Origin: Planctomycetota bacterium
GTDB lineage: Bacteria; Planctomycetota; J058; JAJDCP01
Reading direction: 5' to 3'
NCBI GenBank assembly: GCA_029260765.1
Contig: JAJDCP010000182.1
Location: forward strand, 16,499 to 80,498
DNA length: 64,000 nt
The notes beneath the pieces were generated by a model, which ran no database searches, was not told where the DNA came from, and saw nothing but the letters and a program-made list of their open reading frames with translations. How positions within the stretch are numbered: position 1 is the stretch's first letter; each line of letters starts with the position of its first letter. This document shows, piece by piece, positions 26,716 to 36,170 of this stretch. Position numbers and translations under genes: made by a program.

Positions 26716-28017
26716 CTACCGCCAGAGAGGCCAGCCCTGGTCCCAATAGTCGATGATGCGCACATTTTCGTCGTAGGGTCCGTAGATGATGGTGTAGACG
26801 GGCAGACGGCGTAGACCGTTCATCGCCTCGACCCGGTCTCTGAGGTCCAACCAGGTGTCTTCGTCGAGATAGCGCCCTTCGCGGTCCGTCGGCAGGCCGT
26901 CGGTCAGTACCAGAATGATGGCGTCGTCGCTGGCGGTCGCGAGGGCCTTCTCGAAGGCCGCTTCCAGCTCGGTCAAGCCCTGTGCACTCCGGCCCGCCAG
27001 CCACTTCAGGGCGCTCTTCTTGCTCTTGTTGGTCATCCTCTGGGCCCGCTTGCTCCACATGCTCGAGCCCCAGCCCATCGACACCATGTTGAGGATGGCA
27101 TCGTCGGGCAGGTCCTCGATCAGCTCTCCCAGGTGGGCCACGGCGCGGTCAAGCCGCCCACGCGGCAGTCCCAGGGCCTCGAGGCTTTCGATGTCGTCGG
27201 CGATGGAGTCCGGAAGATCCTCTTCGACGCGTTCGCGAAGGCTGAGCGGGTCCTTGTCGGCCATGCTCGTCGAGGTGTCCAGGATGACGATGATCTCGCG
27301 CTCCAAGAGGGGCTTGCCACAGATGCTCGGGGAACTCGCGAGGGCGGCAGGGAAAGCCACATCTCCGGCGTTGTTCTTGATGTCGAAGGGTTGCAGGCTC
27401 TCCCACAGGGCAGGCCAGCCTTCCGGTTCGGCGTCGTGGCCAGTCATTTCGGTCAAGGCCACCAGGGTTTGGTCGCGGACCGGGCTCTCATTGGCCGCGA
27501 GAGAGGCGACCAGACCATCGACTGCCTGGGTGAACCGTTCCTCGGGAGGGTCGGACAAGTATTCGAGCAGACTGCGCTTGAGACGGACTCCGTAGCTGGG
27601 GTCTGCTAGCGCCTCACACAATGCCGCGGTCCCAGCGACACCGCACGCGTTCATGCTCCACACCAGGTTCATGCGGTGCAGTGGGTGGGTCCGCTTCGCG
27701 CCAAAGGCCTCGAGCAGGGTCCCCCTCGCTTCCTCGTTGTCGCACACCGTCAGGCCGCCCCTCAGGGTGTTCACGAGGGCGACCGTTGTCACGTCCCGCA
27801 CCTTCGCCTTGATTGCGCTGTCGAAGAGGTCGATGAGGGCCTCCGCCGCTTCAGCGGTGCCCAGCTCGCCCAGGCGTTCGGCATGGCTGCGCGCCCCCCA
27901 CACGTCTGCCTGGGCAGCGGCGGCCTTCCAGGCCTCCTTTAGGTCTTTGACGTTGTCCGCACGGCAGGTGGCGGACACGGCGAAGATGAGCAGCGTGAGG
28001 AAGAGGCGACGGTGCAT
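26716..28017 (-). CDS. Exported protein with helical repeats and a VWA domain (paralogue)
   Basis: A 433-aa protein with a signal peptide (FLTLLIFAVSATCRA, residues 5-19). Residues about 20-225 are HEAT-like helices (AEALIDLF, ARGTLLEAF, GTAALCEALAD). The VWA domain follows with MIDAS-like DTSTSM at 247-252 and LTDGLPTD later. DTSTSM replaces the usual DxSGS glycine with Thr but keeps D-x-S-x-S, so metal binding is still plausible. Same architecture as the protein at 5710-7008. The C-terminus is Trp-rich (DYWDQGWPLWR). Confidence 0.78.
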   Translation of the reverse strand: MHRRLFLTLLIFAVSATCRADNVKDLKEAWKAAAAQADVWGARSHAERLGELGTAEAAEALIDLFDSAIKAKVRDVTTVALVNTLRGGLTVCDNEEARGTLLEAFGAKRTHPLHRMNLVWSMNACGVAGTAALCEALADPSYGVRLKRSLLEYLSDPPEERFTQAVDGLVASLAANESPVRDQTLVALTEMTGHDAEPEGWPALWESLQPFDIKNNAGDVAFPAALASSPSICGKPLLEREIIVILDTSTSMADKDPLSLRERVEEDLPDSIADDIESLEALGLPRGRLDRAVAHLGELIEDLPDDAILNMVSMGWGSSMWSKRAQRMTNKSKKSALKWLAGRSAQGLTELEAAFEKALATASDDAIILVLTDGLPTDREGRYLDEDTWLDLRDRVEAMNGLRRLPVYTIIYGPYDENVRIIDYWDQGWPLWR

Positions 28018-28286
28018 GTCTTGTTCCGTTGTGGGGACGTGATTGTGGAGGTGTACAAAGTCAAGCTGTCGGAGAGGCTCGCATCGATGGCGCAGACCCT
28101 CCTGCGTAGGTCAAGCGCAACAACACGGCGTCGAGCAGGGCGGTTCTATTCGATCCCAGTTTTGGATGTGGTTCAACTGTCTTTGGCTTAACAGAATAGA
28201 GTTCTCCAATCCATCGAACGTTCCATCAAGCTGCGGGCGCGCACCTTGCGCAAGCAAGGGCCGTGAACGTCAGCCTCAATGGGTTG

Positions 28287-28546
28287 CTAGCCGGCGCGGT
28301 CGGCAAGAGGCACCATGTATGTCAACAGGGCGACGCGCGCGTCGAGGACCTCGGCGGCCACCGAGCCGAGCGCGCCGCGCGCGGTGCCCGACCAAAGATG
28401 CTCTCCCCCAGCGTAAGCGGAAACACCATGAGCCGTAGCCGATCCAGGAGGCCGTGCTCGAGGAGGCTCCGCACCAGGCTGAGGCTCCCCATGGTGCGGA
28501 TCGGGTGCTGGCTCGCACGTTTGAACGCTGCCAGTTCGTCGGGCAC
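28287..28546 (-). pseudogene. Truncated, frameshifted RibD_C/dihydrofolate reductase-family remnant
   Basis: On the minus strand, SLSLVRSLLEHGLLDRLRL followed by MVFPLTLGESIFG matches the C-terminal half of RibD_C-type reductases. A frame change near 28366-28395 then leads into VAAEVLDARVALLTYMVPLA and a stop at 28287, which completes the expected ending. The N-terminal half is absent. It is a decayed gene. Confidence 0.6.
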
Positions 28547-28562
28547 GTCACGGAGGACCCGC

Positions 28563-28745
28563 GTGTTCGACCCTTCGGAACAGAACCATACCCTGAAGAT
28601 CGAGTTCGATTCCCGCTATGTCCTGACGAAGCGCCCGGACGTGAACCCTCAGTGGGAGGGAATGATCAACTTCATGGTCAAGAACGACCCCGACGAGGAA
28701 TGGAACGCATACTTTCTTCAGATCGAGAAGCTGCACGACGTTTGA
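28563..28745 (+). CDS. Small hypothetical ORF (60 aa)
   Basis: A GTG start with GGAGG 6 nt upstream gives VFDPSEQNHTLKIEF onward to a C-terminus with MVKNDPDEEWNAYF. Amino-acid use and G/C-rich third positions look coding. It may be an intact small gene or a gene tail carried with the island. No similarity recognised. Confidence 0.35.
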   Translation: MFDPSEQNHTLKIEFDSRYVLTKRPDVNPQWEGMINFMVKNDPDEEWNAYFLQIEKLHDV

Positions 28746-29071
28746 GGCTGTATTCCGGGGAGCTCGAGACCGAACAGTGCAGGCTCGCTGGGAAGACTCT
28801 GCTGAGAGGTTCTGGGCAGCCTTGGCGCCATGACACTCAGATAACGCCGCCCACGCTGGGGCCGAGCCTCGCCGCGGAATTCGTCGAAGTCGGTGATGCA
28901 CTGCTGCACGAGCTCGGAGTCTCCGGCGGACATACACGAAGCGAACAGCTTCACCAACCGCACTTGCTCCAAGTCACCGGCGCTCGGCTCGGCGGCGGGC
29001 GGGGTGGGGGTCGCGACCTCCTCCTCATCCGGGGGCTCGGGTTGAGCATGTACCCGGGGCCGTCGAGCCAC
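28718..29071 (-). CDS. Possible small acidic protein downstream of ankyrin gene
   Basis: A 117-aa frame starting 12 nt after the ankyrin stop. The N-terminus is Pro/Glu-rich and likely disordered; a central LEQVRLVKLFASCM helix and a Ser/Pro-rich tail follow. No ribosome site is evident and it overlaps the 60-aa plus-strand ORF by 28 nt, so only one of the two may be real. Confidence 0.3.
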   Translation of the reverse strand: MARRPRVHAQPEPPDEEEVATPTPPAAEPSAGDLEQVRLVKLFASCMSAGDSELVQQCITDFDEFRGEARPQRGRRYLSVMAPRLPRTSQQSLPSEPALFGLELPGIQPQTSCSFSI

Positions 29072-29083
29072 TTGATCGGCGGT

Positions 29084-29812
29084 TCAATCGCGCTCTTTGT
29101 CTGTTTCGCTAGCCGAAATGTCGACAAGCCAAGCCTCAAGTTCGCCGTTCTGACTTTCGCGAGCGACATCGAGGGGTGTCTTGCCGTCATGGCCTCGCCA
29201 ACTAGAGTCAGCACCGACTTCCACCAGGTAGCGCGCCACCTCCAGTTGGCCAGCACGGCAAGCGTGCCAGAGAGCGTTGGTTAGCGAGGCGGTGTCCTCC
29301 GTTGCATCAGCCACCTGGTCCCGCACACGCTCAAGCAGACCAAGTGCTGCCGCCTGCCAGATCGTCACGGTTGCACCCCGCTCAAACAGCCTGTGAGCGG
29401 CTCTCCACTTGGCAAAAATCACTGCGTCCGACATCGCAGTCCCTCCCGTGAAGACGGCGCCGTCGGCCTCGATGTTTGCTCCGTGGTCAAGGAGAGCATC
29501 TAGAACTGCCAGGTCGTCGGAGCTGGCTGCCCAGTGGAGAGCCGTCTCGTCCCCATTTCCATTGAGGACCGCCGCGTCCAGATCCGCACCTCGACCGGCC
29601 AGGAGCTCTACCACGCTGCTGCCCTCGGGGAAGTGGCCAGGCCAATCCGCCGCGAGATGTACGAGTGAGCGTTGCACGCCTAGCGCGTCACGAATTCTCG
29701 CCGTCACAAGCGCGGGTTGCTCGTCGAGAAGCGCTTCGAGTGAAGCCATGTCGCCTTGTCGAATCGCCCTGGTGACCGCTACTGCGGAAACGTCGTGTTC
29801 TGATAGGACCAA
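29084..29812 (-). CDS. Ankyrin-repeat protein
   Basis: A 242-aa soluble protein made of about five to six ankyrin repeats, for example GDETALHWAASSDDLAVLDALLDHG and AVFTGGTA in the middle and GQLEVARYLVEVGADSSW...GKTPLDVA near the end. Ankyrin domains bind other proteins. A TTG at 29812 is preferred because GGAGGAGAAGG sits just upstream; the longer frame to 29848 would put that site inside the gene. No signal peptide. Confidence 0.75.
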   Translation of the reverse strand: MVLSEHDVSAVAVTRAIRQGDMASLEALLDEQPALVTARIRDALGVQRSLVHLAADWPGHFPEGSSVVELLAGRGADLDAAVLNGNGDETALHWAASSDDLAVLDALLDHGANIEADGAVFTGGTAMSDAVIFAKWRAAHRLFERGATVTIWQAAALGLLERVRDQVADATEDTASLTNALWHACRAGQLEVARYLVEVGADSSWRGHDGKTPLDVARESQNGELEAWLVDISASETDKERD

Positions 29813-29902
29813 GCCTTCTCCTCCGTTCGATGTACCCTGCTGCGACACCGGACTGGATCAGGCCAGCGACGACGTCTCGGAGGCGGTCCGAGGCCCGATC
29901 CC

Positions 29903-30919
29903 CTACCCTTCCGGTGCCTGGATCTTCTCACCGACCAACGCGCCGAGCAGCGCGAGCAGGAAGGACAGGATCCCCGAGCAGCTCAGGCAGGGGATGGTGC
30001 CCGTAGCGCCGGCCGAAGAGCGGAAGACTTCCCAGCCCGTCAGGATGAACACCGTGCAGACAGCCGCCAAGGCCGGCTCGAGGAAGGTACGCCCCGGCGA
30101 ACGCCAGGCGACGATCAGGCCCCCCAGGAAATAACAGAACGGCGCCAGAACCAGATAACAGAGCAGGATGGCGATCCCGGCAGAGAACCAGTCGCCTCCG
30201 ACCTGTAAGGCATGTTCGGCCTTGTCCCCTACGATGCGTCCACCGATCACAGCCATCTCGTCACCGGCCTCTTCGATCTGCTTGAGAAGAGCCTGACGCC
30301 GGGCCGTGTGCCGGTCGAGCTCGGTCTCCAGGCCGACCACCTCCTCAGGATCAGACTCCGGAGCATTGCGGGCCTGCACGATCTGCAGCTCAAGCCCTTC
30401 GCAGGCGTCGCGCTCTGCGCGCTCCTCGATGCGGAGCCGATCGATCTCTTCCTGCAGCCCGTCGATCTGCCTCTGCTCTCTCTCGCTGAGCTCTGTCAGC
30501 CCCTCGGAGCTGGCCTCCGCACTGCGCAGGCTGAGCTCGGCGTACACTTGCACGCAGCCCCGCAGGCCCAACATCACCAGCAGCCCGATCGCAAACCAGG
30601 CGAAGTTGAACGCAGCCTGAGGACGCTTCTTTGCTGCGGGTGCGCCTTGCTGGGGAGGATACGGGCCCTGAGGGGGGTAGCCTTGCTGGGGATAGCCCTG
30701 CTGCGGATAAGCTTGCGGTGGATACCCCTGCGGCGGAGGTCCCTGCGGCGGGTAGCCGGGAGGAGGATAGCCTCCTTGTTGGGGATGCCCTTGCTGGGGG
30801 TAGCCTTGCTGAGGGTAACCTTGCTGGGGATAGCCCTGCGGAGGTTGCCCTCCCTGGGGGGGGTAGCCAGCTGGCGGATTCTGGCCGTGACCTGAGCCGG
30901 GCGGGTTCTCGTGTGCCAT
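29903..30919 (-). CDS. Membrane protein with Pro/Gln/Tyr-rich repeat tail
   Basis: A 338-aa protein. Residues about 5-105 are low-complexity, built from repeats such as GYPQQ, GYPPQ and GQPPQ, as in disordered tails of membrane proteins. A membrane helix (NFAWFAIGLLVMLGLRG) follows, then a charged coiled coil (about 145-215) and three C-terminal hydrophobic segments. The ATG at 30919 starts right before the repeats; upstream residues lack a ribosome site. The repeat tail may drive condensation or bind partners. Function unknown. Confidence 0.62.
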   Translation of the reverse strand: MAHENPPGSGHGQNPPAGYPPQGGQPPQGYPQQGYPQQGYPQQGHPQQGGYPPPGYPPQGPPPQGYPPQAYPQQGYPQQGYPPQGPYPPQQGAPAAKKRPQAAFNFAWFAIGLLVMLGLRGCVQVYAELSLRSAEASSEGLTELSEREQRQIDGLQEEIDRLRIEERAERDACEGLELQIVQARNAPESDPEEVVGLETELDRHTARRQALLKQIEEAGDEMAVIGGRIVGDKAEHALQVGGDWFSAGIAILLCYLVLAPFCYFLGGLIVAWRSPGRTFLEPALAAVCTVFILTGWEVFRSSAGATGTIPCLSCSGILSFLLALLGALVGEKIQAPEG

Positions 30920-31041
30920 GCCCCTGCCTTTCACGTGTGCGTTGCGGTACCCTATCAAACGCGCGCCGCGCGCCCGTGTCAATCTGGTCTTGGGGCGCCG
31001 CCTCTGCAGCAAGCCTTCGGCGATGTGGAGAGGCCCGAATG

Positions 31042-31881
31042 TCAGGCGTCATTGCGCCCGAACAAGTCCTGAACTCCATCGACCAGGCGAGCCGCCAGCG
31101 AACGGCGTGGATCCTGGGCGCGCAGCTCGAAGAGCGACTCGATTCCGGCCTGCACGGCTGTCCGCACCGTATCGCGCAGCTGCTCGCAGGCTTCCGTCTG
31201 CTCGTGACGCCCCGCCCAGGCCCGTGCGTCGATCGCCGCGCCGAACTGGAAATAGAGCCGCTCGGGACGCGGCAACGGCGTGGGACCGAGGCCGCGCACG
31301 ATCGGCAGCAGCACATCCGCCCTGACGCCGAGATGCCGCAGGGCTGGCCCGAGCGGACTGGCCAGGATCTGGTCCGCATCGACCAGGATGTCGAGTGCTT
31401 CCTCAGCCCCCACCGCCGCAAAGGGGACGACCTGACAGCCGTACTGGATCGCCATCCGGGCAAAGCCCAGCCGTTGCTTCCAGATCAGCTTGTATTTCTC
31501 GCCCCGGCGCTTGGCGACCTCGCGCCCGCCACCGGGAAACACGGCCACGGGCTCGCCTGCTTTGAGCAGGCGAGCGCAGTTCTCTCGCGTTCCGCGCACG
31601 ACGCCATAGCGCGTCAACAGATCGCGCCAGAGCGGGAGCTCGAAGTGAACGTGGTCGCCGAGAAACCTCAGGAACAGGTCCTTCTCGCGGTACAGCTCGA
31701 GCCAGAGCAGGGGGCTGTCCAGCACACCGTAGATGGTGTGGTTGCCGACGAACAACCAGGGACCTTGCTCGGGAATCCGCTCGAGGCCCTGGAAGACGGG
31801 ACGGGTCAAAGCACGCCAGACCAGCAGCGGTTTGAGGTCGCGCTCGAGCCGGGCGTCACTGGGACGAACGAATCCTGCCAT
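31042..31881 (-). CDS. Lysophospholipid/diacylglycerol acyltransferase-like protein
   Basis: A 279-aa PlsC-family acyltransferase. The catalytic HxxxxD motif is seen as NHTIYGVLD near residue 52, and FPGGGRE near residue 112 matches the second conserved block (FPEG-like). It would transfer an acyl chain to a lipid at the inner membrane. The ATG at 31881 has GGAGG 7 nt upstream, which settles the start. It resembles the acyltransferases often annotated as diacylglycerol acyltransferase-like. It diverges from the SNF2 gene; about 75 bp separate the two starts. Confidence 0.8.
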   Translation of the reverse strand: MAGFVRPSDARLERDLKPLLVWRALTRPVFQGLERIPEQGPWLFVGNHTIYGVLDSPLLWLELYREKDLFLRFLGDHVHFELPLWRDLLTRYGVVRGTRENCARLLKAGEPVAVFPGGGREVAKRRGEKYKLIWKQRLGFARMAIQYGCQVVPFAAVGAEEALDILVDADQILASPLGPALRHLGVRADVLLPIVRGLGPTPLPRPERLYFQFGAAIDARAWAGRHEQTEACEQLRDTVRTAVQAGIESLFELRAQDPRRSLAARLVDGVQDLFGRNDA

Positions 31882-31955
31882 CTTGTTCCTCCAGGCCCGC
31901 ATTTTGACGGGGGAAGATTGTACTATCAAGGCTCGCAATCGATCCACAGGCGGAC

Positions 31956-34900
31956 ATGAAGGGAACACTCGACCCAGGCACCAGCAAGGCGCTGTTCGAC
32001 CTGGAGCCTACGATCCTGAGCATCGCCAGCGCCAGCGTTGTGCGTCAGGCCAGGGCGCTGCTGAGCTCTGGCAAGTTGTTGCAACTGAGCGGCGAGGGCG
32101 CTGTCCTGCGGGGGCTTTTCAAGGGGCGCAAGCGGTCGCGGACGCGCGCCACTCTGACCTGCAACCTCAAAGAGGAGACATTCTATGTCAAGTGTACGAG
32201 TCCCCCGTGCCGCAAAGTCTGCAGGCACGTCGTCGCGGCTTTGCTGGGATTCTGCGAGCAGCGCAGCAGTTCGACGCTTCGGCCCGGAATGCCGCGCGAG
32301 AAGCTGGTCCGCTGGGCTGACGAGCATGAAACGAACGATTGGCTGGGATTGCGTTACGGCGAAGTGCTCCCGATCGACTACCGCGCCTGGGAGCTGAGCT
32401 ACACATCGCTGCTAGACGTGGTCTGTGCGCCCTACCAGGGCGGGTCCGAACTGCGGCATCAGAAAAAGGCGATCAGTTTTCTCGAGCAACGTGCGGACGA
32501 TCAACGCCGGGCGCGGGAAGAAGAGCGCACGGCCCTGGAGCAGCGCAAGAAACCGTCCAACCCACGGCTGCGGAAGATCTTTGAAGAACTGTCAACGCTG
32601 CGCGAGAGCATGCGCGAAGAAGTTGTGCCGGTGTTGCGCTCGCAGCGAGGGGCCTGCCGACTCGAGCTGACGGAAGATCCTCCGGGCCTGCGCTATGAGG
32701 AAACACGCAAGGCGCACTGCGGAGGCGCGTTTTGCACGCCCAAACTGCAGATCAGCTTTCCGGAAGACGGACAGACTGTCTGCCTGGAATGCAACTGTCC
32801 GACGCCTCGTCCCGAGGGCTGCAGCTTCAAGCTGCACGCCATCGACGATAGTCTCGATCTGTTGGGGCTCAAGAAACAGGCCGGGCAGGCCAAGAAACTC
32901 GCCGCAGCTCTGGCGGTACCCGCCTGGCAGCGCGTGTTGCGCGCGCTTGAGCGCAGCGTGGGCCTGGCGGACGGGTCCGTCGAAGCTCCCGAGGGAGAGC
33001 TGGCCTGGCAAGTAGACACGGCGCTCAGCCGGCTGGATCCCGCGCATGCGCGGCCGAAGAAGAACGGCAAGGGTTCCGTGACCCGTCGTTTGCGTTGGAG
33101 CGAGGCGCGGGCTCTGTGCCAGCACCCTGCCGATCAACGCCTCTTCGACCTGCAGCGGGCGAGCCGCGTCGGTCAGCGCATCGAAGATCTACCCGGCGCG
33201 CTGGTCGCTCAGGGCCTCTGGGAGCTGCTCGGCCATCCGCGCGTATTCGTCAAGCAGGGCAAAGCCGTGCGGCTGCGCGTTGAACGTGTCGAGCCGGCTC
33301 TGGGGTTGAGGGAGGACGTGGGCGGGGCGCGGGCGGTTTTCCAGCTGGCAGAGCAGACGTTCGACGCTGAGGCTGCCGCGGCACTGCTCGAAGAGCGGGT
33401 GCAGCACGGGATGTTCGCCCAGCTCGACCTCGACGCGCGCCGCGTGCAGCTGGCGCGGATACCCGACTCTCTGCAGCAGGCCGTGCAGCTGTTGGCCCGG
33501 CGGGGGTCGCGGTTTCCCGCTGAGGCTATCCCGGAGCTCTTGCGCAGCCTCCCCCAGCTCAGCCGGCACGTACCGCTTGCGGTCGGTACGGGGCTGCGCG
33601 GGCGTGAGATCGAGGACGAGAGCCGACCGGTGCTCCAGCTCGAGCTCGATGCGGACAGTGTTTTGCATGTGGCGCTGCGTATGCGCGTGCTGCCCGAGTG
33701 GGCGCCGCAGGTGCCTGGGGCAGGACCTCCGCAACTGTATGCGCAACGCGACGAGGGGACGGTGCATGCGGCGCGTGACCTGGCGGCAGAATGCGCTCGG
33801 ACATGGGCTCTGGCCCAAACTCTCGGGTTGCATGCTGTGGACCAGAGCGGTGATTTTTGTTGGGAGTTGCGTGAGCGAGAAGCCGCGCTGACGCTCGTCG
33901 CTGAAGCGCAACGGCGGAGCGAGGCTACCGAGGAGGGTGAAGACCTGCTGGTCGCGTGGGGCAAGAGGCGCTGGCAGACCTCACGCGCTGCGCAGCTCGG
34001 CGACATCTCGATGTCTGCACGGGCTCGAGATCATTGGTTCCGGCTTGAAGGAACGCTTGAGGTCGACGGCAGTCACATACCTCTGAGCGAGCTGCTGGCC
34101 GCCGTGCGCGAGCGGCGGCGCTTCATCGAGGTCGATGGAGAGCGCTGGGTGCAACTTGGCGAGACCCTGCGCGAGCGTCTGGCAGCCACGGCCCAACTTG
34201 CCGAAGGGGCGCGGGGCCGCGTCGAGGTCTCGCGCTTCGCGGTGCCGGTGGTCGAGGAGCTCGCCGAGGCCGGCGTTCGGCTCTCCACACCCGAGGCCTG
34301 GACGAGCCTGCTCACGCGCCTCGAAGCGGCTCACGAGTTCGAGCCCGAGCTTCCGCAGGGCTTGCAGGCCGAGTTGTATCCGTACCAACTGCAAGGCTAT
34401 CGTTGGTTGGCCCGGCTGGCCCATTGGGGGGCGGGAGCCTGCCTGGCGGACGACATGGGGCTGGGCAAGACCGTGCAGGCCCTGACTCTGCTGCTGCAGC
34501 GTCAGCAGACTGGGGCAGCCCTGGTGGTCGCGCCCACTTCGGTGTTGTTCAACTGGGAACGCGAGGCGCAGCGCTTCACGCCAACCCTGAGGGCGATGAT
34601 CTTCCGGGGCAAACGCGACCTCCAGATGTTGCAAGCCGTCGAGCCGGGGCAGCTGTTGATCACCAGCTATGACCTCGTCGCACGCTACGCGACCGAGTTG
34701 CGTGCGCTGCAGTTTGGCACGTTGGTGCTCGATGAGGCCCAGGCGATCAAGAATGCGGCGACCCGGCGGGCGCGCGCGGTGTTTCAACTGCAGGCCGAGA
34801 TGCGGCTGGCTCTGACCGGCACTCCGATCGAGAACCGCACCGGCGAGCTCTGGAGTCTGTTTCACGCGATCGCTCCGGGACTGTTGGGTAGTCAGGAGCG

Positions 34901-36170
34901 CTTTCGCCAGCGCTTCGCCCTGCCGATCGAGCAGCACCAGGACGTGGCTACGCGCGCGCTGCTCGCCCGGGTGGTGCGGCCGTTCATCTTGCGGCGCCTG
35001 AAGTCCGAGGTGGCCCTCGAGCTGCCCGAACGCACCGATGTACGTGTCGACGTCGAGTTGAGCCGGACAGAACGCGAGCTGTATGAATCGTTTCGGAGCG
35101 CCGTTCTCACTGAGCTGGAGATGCCCGGAGAGGCGGACGCCCACAAGCAACGCTTCCGCATTCTGGCGGCCTTGACACGTTTGCGGCAGATTGCCTGCGA
35201 TGCCCGTCTGGTACGGCCCGACGTCGAGCTGATGCCGAGCAAACTGCAGACTCTCCGCGAGCTGCTCGCCAGTTTGCGCGAAGAAGGCCACCGAGCCCTG
35301 GTTTTCAGCCAGTTCACGAGTTTTTTGAAGACGGTGCGCGCGACCCTCGAAGCGGATGGGTTCGCGTGCCGCTACCTCGACGGGTCGCTGCCGCAGAGCC
35401 GTCGACGCGCCGAGATCGACGCCTTCCAGGCCGGCGAGGGAGACGTCTTCCTGCTGTCGTTGCATGCGGGCGGACGGGGCTTGAACCTGACGGCTGCCGA
35501 CTACGTGGTGCACACCGACCCCTGGTGGAATCCGGCGGTGGAAGATCAGGCCACCGACCGCGCGCACAGACTGGGACAGACCCGGCCGGTGACCGTCTAC
35601 CGGCTGGTGGCGCGCGACACGGTCGAAGAGAAGATCCTCGCGCTGCACGAGCAGAAGCGCGAGTTGATCTCTGCTCTGCTCGACGGGAGCGGCACGGCGG
35701 CCGCATTGAGCAGTGAACAATTGCTGGCGCTGATCCGGCAGAGTGGACAAGCCGCCGACGGAGACGGCTCCGATCCTGCTTTGTTGGCGACGGAGGCCCT
35801 GCGTGAGGAGCCGGCGGCGGCGGAACAACCACAACCCGTTGCGCGTCGGGTGGAGTGTGCGTTGGAAACCATCCAGGGCCGCCTGGAAGCTGTGCTCGCG
35901 CAGGCCGTCGAGCGCCGCGAAGTCGGTGCGGCTACCATGCGGAACTATCTGCGCATCGCAGAGCGCTTGATCGAATACTTCCGCACGCATGATTTCCGCT
36001 TCGATCCGCTGGGCATCGAGACAGGTACGGCAGCGTACCGCAGGGCCGTGAGGGTCGGAGACTGGCAGGCGCCGCGCAGCGATGCGCAACGCTCTGGGGC
36101 GCTGCGCGGATGGTTGCTCAAGGCCGCCGCGATGACCGGGGCCGAAAAAAAAGTCTTGCGCGTCCCCTGA
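31956..36170 (+). CDS. SWIM-domain SNF2-family DNA-dependent ATPase
   Basis: A 1404-aa member of the SNF2/RapA superfamily. Two SWIM-like zinc fingers precede the motor: CTSPPCRKVCRH near residue 80 and CNCPTPRPEGCSFKLH near residue 270. The ATPase core shows Walker A DDMGLGKT (K838), DEAQ, LTGTPIENR, and C-terminal helicase motifs FSQFTSFL, YLDGSLPQ, GGRGLNLTAADYVVH and DQATDRAHRLGQ. These proteins remodel protein-DNA complexes or recycle RNA polymerase; the role here is not determined. A candidate sigma70 pair lies over its own 3' end and could serve the met operon. Confidence 0.85.
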   Translation: MKGTLDPGTSKALFDLEPTILSIASASVVRQARALLSSGKLLQLSGEGAVLRGLFKGRKRSRTRATLTCNLKEETFYVKCTSPPCRKVCRHVVAALLGFCEQRSSSTLRPGMPREKLVRWADEHETNDWLGLRYGEVLPIDYRAWELSYTSLLDVVCAPYQGGSELRHQKKAISFLEQRADDQRRAREEERTALEQRKKPSNPRLRKIFEELSTLRESMREEVVPVLRSQRGACRLELTEDPPGLRYEETRKAHCGGAFCTPKLQISFPEDGQTVCLECNCPTPRPEGCSFKLHAIDDSLDLLGLKKQAGQAKKLAAALAVPAWQRVLRALERSVGLADGSVEAPEGELAWQVDTALSRLDPAHARPKKNGKGSVTRRLRWSEARALCQHPADQRLFDLQRASRVGQRIEDLPGALVAQGLWELLGHPRVFVKQGKAVRLRVERVEPALGLREDVGGARAVFQLAEQTFDAEAAAALLEERVQHGMFAQLDLDARRVQLARIPDSLQQAVQLLARRGSRFPAEAIPELLRSLPQLSRHVPLAVGTGLRGREIEDESRPVLQLELDADSVLHVALRMRVLPEWAPQVPGAGPPQLYAQRDEGTVHAARDLAAECARTWALAQTLGLHAVDQSGDFCWELREREAALTLVAEAQRRSEATEEGEDLLVAWGKRRWQTSRAAQLGDISMSARARDHWFRLEGTLEVDGSHIPLSELLAAVRERRRFIEVDGERWVQLGETLRERLAATAQLAEGARGRVEVSRFAVPVVEELAEAGVRLSTPEAWTSLLTRLEAAHEFEPELPQGLQAELYPYQLQGYRWLARLAHWGAGACLADDMGLGKTVQALTLLLQRQQTGAALVVAPTSVLFNWEREAQRFTPTLRAMIFRGKRDLQMLQAVEPGQLLITSYDLVARYATELRALQFGTLVLDEAQAIKNAATRRARAVFQLQAEMRLALTGTPIENRTGELWSLFHAIAPGLLGSQERFRQRFALPIEQHQDVATRALLARVVRPFILRRLKSEVALELPERTDVRVDVELSRTERELYESFRSAVLTELEMPGEADAHKQRFRILAALTRLRQIACDARLVRPDVELMPSKLQTLRELLASLREEGHRALVFSQFTSFLKTVRATLEADGFACRYLDGSLPQSRRRAEIDAFQAGEGDVFLLSLHAGGRGLNLTAADYVVHTDPWWNPAVEDQATDRAHRLGQTRPVTVYRLVARDTVEEKILALHEQKRELISALLDGSGTAAALSSEQLLALIRQSGQAADGDGSDPALLATEALREEPAAAEQPQPVARRVECALETIQGRLEAVLAQAVERREVGAATMRNYLRIAERLIEYFRTHDFRFDPLGIETGTAAYRRAVRVGDWQAPRSDAQRSGALRGWLLKAAAMTGAEKKVLRVP

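Noticed and set aside
30640..30900. CRISPR-like array in the repetitive region
   Set aside because: The repeats are in-frame codon repeats of GYPQQ type inside a gene, without fixed repeat and spacer lengths.
33981..36089. 702-residue minus-strand frame opposite the SNF2 gene
   Set aside because: Antisense of conserved helicase motifs; no motif of its own.
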